Source of the DNA: SCGC-AG-212-J23 sp035649175
GTDB lineage: Bacteria > Pseudomonadota > Gammaproteobacteria > Burkholderiales > SG8-39
Assembly (NCBI GenBank): GCA_035649175.1
Contig: DASRKB010000142.1
Coordinates: 1-21,735 of the forward strand
Direction of reading: 5' to 3'
DNA length: 21,735 bases
Positions within the stretch are counted from its first letter, which is position 1. Every line of letters begins with the position of its first letter. Positions 1 to 7,163 of this stretch are shown in pieces. The notes under the pieces were generated by a model. That model was given only the letters and a program-made list of their open reading frames with translations, searched no databases and was not told the origin of the DNA. The translations under genes and the position numbers were made by a program.

Positions 1-185
1 CGGATGGCAGTTAGGGCTTTTCTAGAAGAAGGCCCTTAGCTGGCATCCCCGAATTCAAGCAACACCGCTTGCTGCGAAAGGTACGGATCGCCGTGGGGAC
101 GCCAAGAATCAAATTGTACCGAGGGGAACGGTGATGAACGCTAGTGGCGTGAAATTCAGAATCCCCCTATGAGAACGCGAAACGG
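1..185. other. Hairpin-rich non-coding leader
   Basis: No reading frame of note is visible. The stretch is less GC-rich than the rest of the window and holds a series of inverted repeats: a long imperfect hairpin at 2-48, CAAGC/GCTTG at 56-60 and 67-71, GGTAC/GTACC at 80-84 and 116-120 enclosing ACGG/CCGT (83-86 and 91-94), and AGGGG/CCCCT at 122-126 and 164-168 enclosing ACGC/GCGT (138-141 and 147-150). This density suggests a structured RNA or leader ahead of the gene at 186, but I cannot assign it to a known riboswitch class. The bases just before 186 carry no strong ribosome binding site. Confidence 0.4.
2..48. repeat. Long imperfect inverted repeat (hairpin)
   Basis: The left arm 2-17 and right arm 32-48 pair over about 16 positions with one G-G mismatch, one G-T wobble and one bulge, around a 14-base loop. 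There is no U-run directly after either arm. It may be the terminator of a gene left of the window, or the first element of the structured leader. The pairing is read directly; the role is inference. Confidence 0.5.
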
Positions 186-644
186 ATGGAGCAGATAGGA
201 AACTCTAGGACCGCGCACACCTTCCTCTTCCGGGAAGGCGCCTGGCGCGCAGCAGGGGAATACCGGGACGCCGGGGGACTGGCCGCGCCGGTGGCGGGCG
301 AGACGACCATCCGCCACGAGACCGGCCGCTGGCTCTTCGAGGGCGTGCTGCGCGTGAAGGGCGAGCGCCCGGCGCTGCACCACAACCGCTACGAGATCGA
401 GCCCTTTTCCCCCGGTGCGCGCTCGACGCACTGGAGCTCCATCAACCCGGCGGTGGGCGCGCTGCGTGGGCGCTTCGTTCTCGCGGGCGACGCCATCCTT
501 TCCTTCTACGCGAGTCCCACGGGCCGATACCGGGGCTATGAATGCATACAGAAGCGGGATGACGATGCCTACAGCGCGCGCGGCGCGCTGCTGGAGGAGG
601 ACAAGGTGATCTCCACGTGGGCGCTCGAGCTGACGGCGCTCTAG
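186..644 (+). CDS. Conserved hypothetical protein, 152 aa
   Basis: A soluble-looking 152-residue protein with no signal peptide or membrane segment. It is rich in aromatic residues and short Gly turns, with patterns such as FREGAWRAAGEY near the start, NRYEIEPFSPG around residues 67-77 and THWSSINP around 80-87. This reads as a mainly beta, possibly lipocalin-like barrel of unknown ligand. Codon use matches its neighbours, so it is probably a real gene. The ATG at 186 is the only good start, though the ribosome binding site is weak. Its 3' end overlaps the proposed GTG start of the cyclase homologue by 28 bases, suggesting co-transcription. I do not recognise a characterised family and assign no function. 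Confidence 0.7.
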   Translation: MEQIGNSRTAHTFLFREGAWRAAGEYRDAGGLAAPVAGETTIRHETGRWLFEGVLRVKGERPALHHNRYEIEPFSPGARSTHWSSINPAVGALRGRFVLAGDAILSFYASPTGRYRGYECIQKRDDDAYSARGALLEEDKVISTWALELTAL

Positions 645-1921
645 CCGCGAGCGCTTTCGAGGAGCAGTTCGCGCTCGAGATCCTGCGCAGCGAGCGCTCG
701 CGCATGGCGATCCTCGCCAGCCTGCTGGCTGCGGTGGCGGTGATGTTTCCGGTCTTCGCCGTCACGCAGCGCGTCTACTTCCTGGACACCTTCGGCTCGC
801 CGCGCGCCGCGGTGCTCATCGTCGCCGCCTGTGGACTGCTCGCGGCGTACGAGGTCTTCGCGCGCTGGGTGGTCGGGCGGCGGCTGAGGGCCGGCCGGCC
901 GTTGCCGCAGCCGGTGCGCTACTGGAATGCGCTGGTGGAGACCAGCATGCCGACGGTGCTCCTCGTGCTCGTTGCGCGCCACGTAGAGCCGGTGCACGTG
1001 CTTCAGGGCCCGGGGGCCTTTCTCTACGCCATCTTCATCGTGCTCTCGACGCTGCGGCTGGACTTGCGGCTGTCCGTCTTCACCGGCGTTGTCGCCGCGG
1101 CGGAGTATCTGGCGCTCTACGCGTGGTTCGTGCCGGGCAGCATCGCGGCCGCAGGCACGCCGTTCGCGCAACCGCATGCCTACGTCCTCAAGAGCATGCT
1201 CCTCGTCCTCACCGGGCTCGCCGCCGGCCTCGTCGCGGGCGAGATCCGGCGGCGCGTGCAGCGCGTCCTGCGCGCGGCCGAGGAGCGCGAGCGCGTGCTC
1301 GCCGCCTTCGGCCAGCAGGTGTCGCCGCAGATCGCGCAGGCGCTGCTCGCGCAGGGCGGGCGCATGGAGAGCCGGCGGCAGTTCGTGTGCGTGATGTTCA
1401 TGGATGTCCGCGACTTCTCGCGGCTTGCCGAGTCGCGTACGCCGGAGGAGGTCGTCGCCTTCCAGAACGCGCTGTTCGGCGCGGCGATCGACGTGGTCGG
1501 CCGCCGCCGCGGCGTGATCAACCAGTTCCTGGGCGACGGCTTCATGGCGAGCTTCGGCGCGCCGGTCGAGACCGGCAGCGAATGCGCCGACGCGCTCGCC
1601 GCGGCCTGCGAGATCCTCGCCGCCGTGCGCGCGCTCTCGCAGCGCGGCGCCATCCCGCCGACCCGCATCGGCATCGGCCTGCATGCCGGCGAGGCCGTGT
1701 GCGGCAATATCGGCTCGGAGGCGCGCAAGCAGTACTCGATCACGGGCGAGGTGGTCGTCGTCGCCTTCCGCATCGAGCAGCTCAACAAGGCCTACGGCTC
1801 GGAGCTTCTCGCGTCCGCCGAAGTGCTGCGTCGCGCCGGTGCGATGCAGACCGCCGAGTCCCTCGGACCGGTGAAGGTCAAGGGCATCGACCAGCCCATC
1901 GAGCTTTATCGCGTCGCGTAG
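617..1921 (+). CDS. Membrane-anchored class III adenylate/guanylate cyclase homologue
   Basis: 434 residues. The N-terminal half has about six hydrophobic membrane segments (residues 30-220), followed by a short charged helix and a class III cyclase domain (about 255-434). The metal-binding aspartates are present: D263 in FMDVRDF and D307 in LGDGFMASFG. Other positions depart from active adenylate cyclases: the adenine-selecting Lys is Gln303, the second purine-contact position is Glu378, and the transition-state Asn is Val381, while the transition-state Arg (R385) remains. It may be a slow or altered-specificity cyclase, or a nucleotide-sensing domain. The GTG start overlaps the upstream gene by 28 bases; ATG at 704 is an alternative that would clip the N-terminal charged segment. 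Fold confidence is high, activity uncertain. Confidence 0.85.
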   Translation: MGARADGALAASAFEEQFALEILRSERSRMAILASLLAAVAVMFPVFAVTQRVYFLDTFGSPRAAVLIVAACGLLAAYEVFARWVVGRRLRAGRPLPQPVRYWNALVETSMPTVLLVLVARHVEPVHVLQGPGAFLYAIFIVLSTLRLDLRLSVFTGVVAAAEYLALYAWFVPGSIAAAGTPFAQPHAYVLKSMLLVLTGLAAGLVAGEIRRRVQRVLRAAEERERVLAAFGQQVSPQIAQALLAQGGRMESRRQFVCVMFMDVRDFSRLAESRTPEEVVAFQNALFGAAIDVVGRRRGVINQFLGDGFMASFGAPVETGSECADALAAACEILAAVRALSQRGAIPPTRIGIGLHAGEAVCGNIGSEARKQYSITGEVVVVAFRIEQLNKAYGSELLASAEVLRRAGAMQTAESLGPVKVKGIDQPIELYRVA

Positions 1922-1940
1922 CGAGAGCGAAGCTGCGCCA

Positions 1941-2171
1941 TCAGGCGGCCGGCGCAAGGCGCAGCTCGATCACCTCGCTCGCCGGGAAGCGGCGCGCGGG
2001 CGGCTCGTCGAAGCCGGTCACATGCAGCACCGAGGCGCTCGGCCAGGCGATCGCCTTGATCGCGTACCAGAGATTGAAGCCCTCCGCCGGGTAGTAGTCG
2101 CGATCGCCCCAGCCGATCTCAACATAGGCGGCGGGCCCGGGTCTGCCGCCGCGCTCATGCGCGGCCAGTGT
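1941..2171 (-). pseudogene. DUF2459 (TIGR02117-like) gene fragment
   Basis: On the minus strand an open frame ending in TGA at 1943-1941 encodes about 76 residues matching, from memory, the central part of DUF2459/TIGR02117 proteins: YVEIGWGDRDYY, then NLWYAIKAIAWPSASVLHV, then FPASEVIELR. Full members are around 200 residues or longer, begin with a membrane anchor and a conserved HTGLVLP-like segment, and carry a C-terminal part with a conserved NTW motif. Both ends are missing here: no ATG or suitable GTG lies upstream in frame, and the 5' side runs into tspO. It is most likely a decayed last gene of the long operon, truncated near the convergent cyclase gene. Confidence 0.6.
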
Positions 2172-2172
2172 G

Positions 2173-2631
2173 TCACAGCAGAGCCGGGTTGCCGCGCCAG
2201 AGCGTCCAGGTGAGGGCCGCGGCGAACCCGACCCACGCGAGATAGGGAATGAGGAGCGCGCCCGCCGGCCGATCGACGCGCCAGAACGCGGCGGTGGTCG
2301 CCGCGATGAGGATCCAGAGAAGAAGTATCTCGAAGAAGGCCGCCGCGCCCATGCGCCACGCGAAGAAGAGCCAGCTCCAAAGGGCGTTCAGCCCGAGCTG
2401 AACCGAGAACAGCATCAATGGAGCGCCAAAACGAACCCTGCGCCATACGCGCCACGCGGCAATGCCCATCAGCGCGTAGAGCACCGTCCATACCGGCGCA
2501 AAGACCCACGCGGGGGGCGCCCAGTCCGGCCGGGCAAGCGCCGCATAGAACTCGGGCGCCTGGCGCGTCGCCATTGCCCCGATCGCCGCGGCGGCGAAGC
2601 ACGCGGCGAGCCAGCCCGCGAGCGCCTTCAC
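2173..2631 (-). CDS. tspO: TspO/MBR family membrane protein
   Basis: 152 residues, typical of the TspO/MBR (peripheral benzodiazepine receptor) family, with five hydrophobic segments and the usual Trp-rich pattern: PDWAPPAWVFAPVWTVLYALMG around residues 39-60, then LGLNALWSWLFF and PYLAWVGFAAALTWTLW. TspO proteins bind porphyrins and sterol-like ligands and, in Rhodobacter, act in oxygen- and light-dependent regulation and tetrapyrrole handling. I chose the GTG start because it overlaps the stop of the upstream cfa-like gene as GTGA (2628-2631) and leaves the protein at normal family length; starting earlier adds an Arg-rich non-family extension. It is the last intact gene of the operon. A tetrapyrrole-binding protein fits the B12 and light context. 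Confidence 0.92.
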   Translation of the reverse strand: MKALAGWLAACFAAAAIGAMATRQAPEFYAALARPDWAPPAWVFAPVWTVLYALMGIAAWRVWRRVRFGAPLMLFSVQLGLNALWSWLFFAWRMGAAAFFEILLLWILIAATTAAFWRVDRPAGALLIPYLAWVGFAAALTWTLWRGNPALL

Positions 2632-3839
2632 GCGGGCTTCTCGATGAGCATCTGCACGTCCCCGAGCGCCCGCTCGGTGAAGCCCGCCTCGCAGTAGCAA
2701 AGGTAGAACGTCCACATCCGCAGGAAGGCCTCGCCGTAGCCGAGCTCGCGCACGCGCGCGAGCTGAGCGCTCATGTTATCGCGCCAGCGCGCGAGCGTGG
2801 GGGCGTAGTGCGGGCCGATGTCCTCCAGGCCGGCGAGCCGCAGGTTGCTTGCCGCAGTCATTGCCTGCAGGAGCGCCGTTATCGAGGGAATGCAGCAGCC
2901 CGGGAAGATGTAGCGCTTGATGAAGTCGACCTCGTCGCGCGCCTGCTCGTAGCGCTGGTCGGCGATTGTGATCGACTGCAGCAGCATGCGCCCGCCAGGG
3001 GCGAGGCGCGCCGCCGACTGCGCGAAAAAGTCCTCGAAGTACTGGTGGCCGATCGCCTCGATCATCTCGATGGAGACGAGCTTGTCGTAGCGGCCACGGA
3101 GGTCGCGGTAGTCCTTCTCGAGGATCGTGATCCGGTGCTCGAGCCCGGCCGCACGCACGCGCTCGCGAGCAAGGCTTGCCTGGCTGGGAGAGATGGTCGT
3201 GGTGGTGACGCGGCAGCCGTAGCGCTCTGCGGCATGCAGCGCGAACCCGCCCCAGCCGGTGCCGATCTCGAGGACGTGGTCCCGCGGGGCGAGCGCGAGC
3301 GCACGGCAGATGCGGTCGAGCTTCGCGCGCTGCGCCTCGGCGAGGCTCATGCCGGGGCTCTCGAAGAGCGCGCAGGAGTACATCATCGTCTCGTCGAGCA
3401 TGAGGCGGAAGAACTCGTTTCCGAGATCGTAGTGCGCGCGGATGTTGCGTCGGCTGCCGGCGCGCGTGTTCCGCCTCAGCCAGTGCACCGCGAGCCGCGG
3501 CAGCGCCGCAAGGCCGGCCAGGCCGCCGTCCATGCCGTCCGAGACCTCGCGGTTGCGCAGCAGCAGCCGCATCGCCGCGGTCAGGTCGTCAGCCTCCCAA
3601 CGGCCCTCCATGTAAGACTCGGCAGCGCCGATCGATCCGCCGAAGGCTACGTCGGCGTAGAACGCCGGGTCGCGCACCGTCACGGAAGCCTCGAGCGGCA
3701 AGCGCGCATCCGGCGCGCCGAAGACCTGTGTCTCTCCGCGCTCGTGCAGCCAGAGCCGGCCGAGGTGGAGCTTCTCGAGCTGCGAGAGGACGAGGCGCCT
3801 GGCAAGGCTCCCCTCTTTTCTCAATGCAATCGTCGTCAT
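2628..3839 (-). CDS. cfa: Cyclopropane-fatty-acyl-phospholipid synthase family
   Basis: 403 residues. The enzyme family transfers the methylene of S-adenosylmethionine onto the double bond of phospholipid acyl chains at the inner membrane. Visible marks are AHYDLGNEFF (135-144), YSC (154-156), the SAM motif EIGTGWGG (191-198), SIEMIEAIGHQYFEDFF (256-272) and RYIFPGCCIPS (309-319). The EMIEAIGH version resembles the plant-type and flavoprotein-linked subfamily, not E. coli Cfa, which has MFEHVG there. The ATG at 3839 overlaps the DUF1365 stop as ATGA (3836-3839), which fixes the start. Its partners DUF1365 and the FAD protein are the classic neighbours of this subfamily. The product could be a cyclopropane, a methyl-branched or, with the flavoprotein, a methylated furan fatty acid precursor; sequence alone does not decide. 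Confidence 0.9.
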   Translation of the reverse strand: MTTIALRKEGSLARRLVLSQLEKLHLGRLWLHERGETQVFGAPDARLPLEASVTVRDPAFYADVAFGGSIGAAESYMEGRWEADDLTAAMRLLLRNREVSDGMDGGLAGLAALPRLAVHWLRRNTRAGSRRNIRAHYDLGNEFFRLMLDETMMYSCALFESPGMSLAEAQRAKLDRICRALALAPRDHVLEIGTGWGGFALHAAERYGCRVTTTTISPSQASLARERVRAAGLEHRITILEKDYRDLRGRYDKLVSIEMIEAIGHQYFEDFFAQSAARLAPGGRMLLQSITIADQRYEQARDEVDFIKRYIFPGCCIPSITALLQAMTAASNLRLAGLEDIGPHYAPTLARWRDNMSAQLARVRELGYGEAFLRMWTFYLCYCEAGFTERALGDVQMLIEKPA

Positions 3840-4567
3840 GGGTGTGCGTAGAAAGGTGTCCTGAGGAGGGCGAGGCGCAATGCCTGCCAATAGATGGCGC
3901 CGAGTACCTGCAGCCCGACTGCCGGGAAGCGCGTGAGCGCTGCCGCGAGAGAAGCCGAGCCGATCTCGCGCCTCTCGAGGGCAAGCGTGGCGTCGAAGAC
4001 GGGCCGGCCGTCGCGATGGTTCTGCATGTGCACGCCGAGGCGCTCGCCTGGCGTCGTGAAGCGCCACTCGTAATCGATGTTCATGGGCATGAACGGGGAG
4101 ACGTGAAAGGCTTTTTTCAGAATGAACTTCGAAACGCCCATCCCTCCCGCGGTTAGCACATATGCATGGCGCTCATTCCAGGGGGTGCTGGTGATCTCGG
4201 CCACGATGGTCTCCACGCGCTTGCCGGGCTCGTCGAAGCAGTAATAGAAGCTGACCGGGTTGAAGCAGGTCCCGAGCATGCGCAGGTGCGTGAGCAGCCG
4301 GATCGGCCCGCGCGGGCGCTCGCCGGTCTCGCGTGCTACGCGCTCGCGCACCGCCTCGTCGAGCGGCATCCGCGCATCGCCGAGGTAGTCGGCGCGCCGC
4401 ATCCACGCGAGCGTGGGCCGGTGCGCCGACCACAGCCAGCGGCCGCGGAACACCTCATCGAGCTCGGCGAGATCGAGGTACGTCATGAAGGTGCGGTAGC
4501 GGAACGCGTGCGCCCGCGGCGCGTAGCGCCGGTGCCTAAGCGACCCGAAGTAGAGCGCGCTGTTCAT
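3836..4567 (-). CDS. DUF1365 family protein
   Basis: 243 residues matching DUF1365 (COG3496) over its whole length: ALYFGSLRHRRYAPRAHAFRY at the N-terminus, GTCFNPVSFYYCFD around residues 109-122, and PFMPMNIDYEWRF around 158-170. The biochemical role is not established. The family is almost always found beside the COG2907 flavoprotein and a CFA synthase-like methyltransferase, so it is presumed to take part in the same fatty acid modification. Its start lies 32 bases inside the end of the flavoprotein gene and its stop overlaps the cfa-like start (ATGA), so translation is probably coupled. A hydrophobic segment near the C-terminus (about 215-235) may attach it to the membrane. Confidence 0.92.
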   Translation of the reverse strand: MNSALYFGSLRHRRYAPRAHAFRYRTFMTYLDLAELDEVFRGRWLWSAHRPTLAWMRRADYLGDARMPLDEAVRERVARETGERPRGPIRLLTHLRMLGTCFNPVSFYYCFDEPGKRVETIVAEITSTPWNERHAYVLTAGGMGVSKFILKKAFHVSPFMPMNIDYEWRFTTPGERLGVHMQNHRDGRPVFDATLALERREIGSASLAAALTRFPAVGLQVLGAIYWQALRLALLRTPFYAHP

Positions 4568-5801
4568 TTTCGAAGTGCTCGAGAGCGTTCAGGGCGCTGA
4601 CGACGCCGTCCTCGTGAAAGCCGAAGCGCCAGTAGGCGCCGCAGTAGTACGTGCTGCGGCCCGCGTTGAGCTCGGCCTGGCGCGCCTGTGCGGCGACGGC
4701 GGCAGGGGTGTAGAGCGGATGGTGGTAGACGAGGCGCTTCAGCACCTTCGACGGATCGATGCGCTCGCCATGGTTGAGCGTCACGCACAGCGTCTCGGGG
4801 GCGTCCAGGCCCTGCAGGATGTTCATGTTGTAGGTGAGCGCCACGCGCGAGCGCGGGGCGGCGGGAACGTGGTAGTTCCAGGCCGCCCAGGCGCGGCGCG
4901 CGCGCGGCAGGAGCGAGGCGTCGGTGTGGAGCACGACCTCGTTCTCCTGGTAGCCGATCGCGCCCAGCACCTCGCGCTCGGCGGGCGAGGGGTCGGCGAG
5001 CAGGGCGAGCGCCTGGTCGCTGTGGCAGGCGAGGAACAAGGCGTCGTAGCGGCGCCGCGCCCCGTCCAGCGCGAGCTCCACGCCGGCGGGCAGGCGGCGC
5101 ACGCTGCGCACCGGCGTGCGCAGCCGGATGCGGCTCGCGAATGGCGCGGTGAGGCGGCGCACGTACTGTCTCGAGCCGCCCTGGACGATGCGCCAGAGCG
5201 GACAATCGTCGACGCTCAGCATCCCGTGGTTGTGCAGGAAGCGCACGAAGAAGCGCGCCGGGAAGCCGAGCATGCGCTCGGGCTCCGTCGACCAGATCGC
5301 CGCGCCCATGGGGACGAGGTAATGCTCGACGAAAGCGCCGCTGTAGCGGTTCTCCTCGAGGTACTGCCCCAGCGTGAGCTGCGGAAAATCCACTTCCAGG
5401 ATTGCCGGAGCCTCCCTGTTGAAGCGCAGGATCTCCCCGATCATGCGCAGGAACGCGGAGCGAAGGAGGTTGCGCCGCTGCGCGAACAGGCCGTTCAGCG
5501 TCGAGCCGTTGTACTCGAGGCCGGTCCGCTCGCAGCGCACGCTGAAGCTCATCGCGCTCGGCTTCGAGCGGACCTGCAGCTCCTCCAGCAGGGCGACAAA
5601 GCGGGGATAGGTCCGGTCGTTGAAGACGATGAAGCCGGTGTCGACGGCGTACTCCCGGCCGCGGAGCTCGATGTCGTGCGTGTGGGTGTGGCCGCCGGCG
5701 TGGCCGCCGGCCTCGTAGACCGTGATCTCGTGGCCGGCGCGGTGCAGGTGCCAGGCGGCGACGTTGCCGGCGATGCCGCTACCGACGATCGCGATCTTCA
5801 C
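4536..5801 (-). CDS. FAD-dependent amine-oxidase-like protein (COG2907)
   Basis: 421 residues. The N-terminal dinucleotide fold is clear: GSGIAG (7-12) and VYEAGGHAGGH (about 28-38), followed by DTGFIVFNDRTYP around 54-66, all typical of COG2907 NAD/FAD-binding proteins related to amine oxidases and phytoene desaturases. Proteins of this group accompany CFA-like methyltransferases; in Rhodobacter sphaeroides a member is, as I recall, the desaturase (UfaD) needed for furan fatty acid synthesis. A role as a flavin-dependent acyl-chain desaturase acting on a methylated acyl lipid is therefore plausible but inferred. The start overlaps the end of the desaturase gene by 23 bases and the end overlaps DUF1365 by 32 bases, so it lies in the middle of the operon. 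Confidence 0.9.
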   Translation of the reverse strand: MKIAIVGSGIAGNVAAWHLHRAGHEITVYEAGGHAGGHTHTHDIELRGREYAVDTGFIVFNDRTYPRFVALLEELQVRSKPSAMSFSVRCERTGLEYNGSTLNGLFAQRRNLLRSAFLRMIGEILRFNREAPAILEVDFPQLTLGQYLEENRYSGAFVEHYLVPMGAAIWSTEPERMLGFPARFFVRFLHNHGMLSVDDCPLWRIVQGGSRQYVRRLTAPFASRIRLRTPVRSVRRLPAGVELALDGARRRYDALFLACHSDQALALLADPSPAEREVLGAIGYQENEVVLHTDASLLPRARRAWAAWNYHVPAAPRSRVALTYNMNILQGLDAPETLCVTLNHGERIDPSKVLKRLVYHHPLYTPAAVAAQARQAELNAGRSTYYCGAYWRFGFHEDGVVSALNALEHFENEQRALLRVA

Positions 5802-6648
5802 GCCGCACCTCGTTCAAGTCCCAGACGATGCCCAGCGCCGCGAGTGCCCGCAGCGCGTAGTAGGTGAAGTCCAGCTCCCACCAGTAGAAGCCCTGCCGCG
5901 CCGCGCGCGGATCGTGGTGATGGTTGTTGTGCCAGCCCTCTCCGAAGGTGAGCAGCGCGAGCCACCAGTTGTTGCGGGAGTCGTCGCGCGTGGCGTAGCG
6001 GCGGCTGCCGTAGCGGTGACAGAGCGAGTTGATGGTGAAGGTGGCGTGATAGAGCGCTACGGTGGAGATGCAGAATCCCCAGACAAAAAACTGAACTCCA
6101 CCGGCCAGGTAAAGCGTCAAGGCGAGGAGAATCGGCACGGCAACATCGAAGCGGTCGATGAAGCGCAGCTCCGGATAGCGCGCGAGGTCGCGCACCCGCT
6201 CGACCCGCGTGCGCACGTTGCCGGCGGCGAGGAACCACAGGCAGTGGCTCCACAGGAAGCCGTGCTGCCGCGTTGAATGCGCGTCCTCGGGGCGGTCGGC
6301 GTGCGCATGGTGGTGCCGGTGATGCGAGGCCCACCACAGCGGACCGCGCTGCACCGCCGAGGCGCCGAGGAGGGCGAAGACCAACTGCGCGGCGCGCGAG
6401 GTGCGGAAGGCGCGGTGCGAGAAGTAGCGGTGGTAGAAGCCGGTGACGGCGAACATGCGCAGCGCGAAGAGCGCGGCCGCTACGGCGAGCGCCGCGGGGC
6501 TCGCGCCGACCCACAATGCCCCCAGGCAGCCGAGGTGCAGGGCGATGAACGGCACCACGCGCACCCAGTCGATGTGGGAGGAGTCGACTTCCTTGCCGAC
6601 CGGGACGTCGGAATGGACCCAGCCGCGCAGGACGCGGATCAGTTCCAT
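5779..6648 (-). CDS. Membrane fatty acid desaturase (acyl-CoA desaturase type)
   Basis: 289 residues. All three histidine boxes that hold the di-iron centre are present: HRYFSH (73-78), HHRHH (109-113, continuing to H114) and HNNHH (240-244). Hydrophobic stretches around 31-70 and 168-200 give the usual four-helix membrane topology. The family inserts a cis double bond (commonly delta-9) into acyl-CoA or acyl-lipid chains using O2 and an electron donor. In this operon it could supply the unsaturated substrate needed by the two CFA-like methyltransferases. The ATG at 6648 overlaps the lipocalin stop by ten bases (6639-6648), and the 3' end overlaps the flavoprotein start by 23 bases. Position of the double bond is not predictable. 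Confidence 0.93.
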   Translation of the reverse strand: MELIRVLRGWVHSDVPVGKEVDSSHIDWVRVVPFIALHLGCLGALWVGASPAALAVAAALFALRMFAVTGFYHRYFSHRAFRTSRAAQLVFALLGASAVQRGPLWWASHHRHHHAHADRPEDAHSTRQHGFLWSHCLWFLAAGNVRTRVERVRDLARYPELRFIDRFDVAVPILLALTLYLAGGVQFFVWGFCISTVALYHATFTINSLCHRYGSRRYATRDDSRNNWWLALLTFGEGWHNNHHHDPRAARQGFYWWELDFTYYALRALAALGIVWDLNEVRREDRDRR

Positions 6649-7163
6649 CGCTGCGGCACCTTGCGGACCTTCGAGATGTCGTAGCCCTGGTCGGCGAGCA
6701 GGCCGAGCAGCCTGCGGTACTCGGCCTCGGGAATCGCGGGCTTGCGCGCCATGATCCAGGCGTAGTCGCGCTTCTCGCGGCCGATGACCGTGGTCGAGTA
6801 GTCCGGCGCGACGTGGACGATGCGGTAGTCCGCCTCGATGGGCCAGACGAACTGCATGCCCCATACCGCATTCGACTTCGTGTCGCGGACGAAGCCGGTC
6901 GGCGTGTAGGTCTTCTTCTCGCCCTCGAAGCCGCCTTCGCGGAACGTGAAGGTCGTCGCGATCGTGCCGTCCCCGGCGAGGCGATAGGACTCGACCGCGT
7001 TGTGCGCCCCTTCCTCGATGAAGGTGGGGATGCTCGCGATCACGTACCAGTCGCCCATGAAGCGCTGGAGGTCGACCTGCCGGGCGAGCCGCAGGGGAGG
7101 ATGGTCCTGCATCGAATGGCATCCCGAGAGAAGAAGGGCGAGCGTGGGAAAGAGGGCTTTCAT
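6639..7163 (-). CDS. blc: Outer-membrane lipocalin lipoprotein, Blc-like
   Basis: 174 residues. It starts with a lipoprotein signal, MKALFPTLALLLSGC, with lipobox LSGC and lipidated Cys15. The bacterial lipocalin signature follows: FMGDWYVIASIPTF (35-48), then TFTFREGGFEG, WGMQFVWPIEADY and GREKRDYAWIMAR in the usual order. Blc-type lipocalins sit on the inner face of the outer membrane and bind fatty acids or lysophospholipids, so here it probably carries or scavenges the modified or oxidised lipids made around it. The ATG overlaps the stop of the DUF6134 gene as ATGA (7160-7163). It is expected to be co-regulated with the rest of the light-type operon. Confidence 0.93.
   Translation of the reverse strand: MKALFPTLALLLSGCHSMQDHPPLRLARQVDLQRFMGDWYVIASIPTFIEEGAHNAVESYRLAGDGTIATTFTFREGGFEGEKKTYTPTGFVRDTKSNAVWGMQFVWPIEADYRIVHVAPDYSTTVIGREKRDYAWIMARKPAIPEAEYRRLLGLLADQGYDISKVRKVPQRWN

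Noticed and set aside
95..107. GGGGACGCCAAG resembling part of a c-di-GMP (GEMM) riboswitch
   Set aside because: The other conserved parts of the riboswitch and its paired stems are not found around it.
641..1957. Minus-strand open frame opposite the cyclase homologue
   Set aside because: His/Arg/Glu-rich shadow of a clear cyclase; no domain or start signal.
2418..3851. Plus-strand open frame of 477 codons over the cfa-like and tspO genes
   Set aside because: Lies opposite well-recognised genes, with Arg/Pro-rich composition typical of shadow frames in GC-rich DNA.
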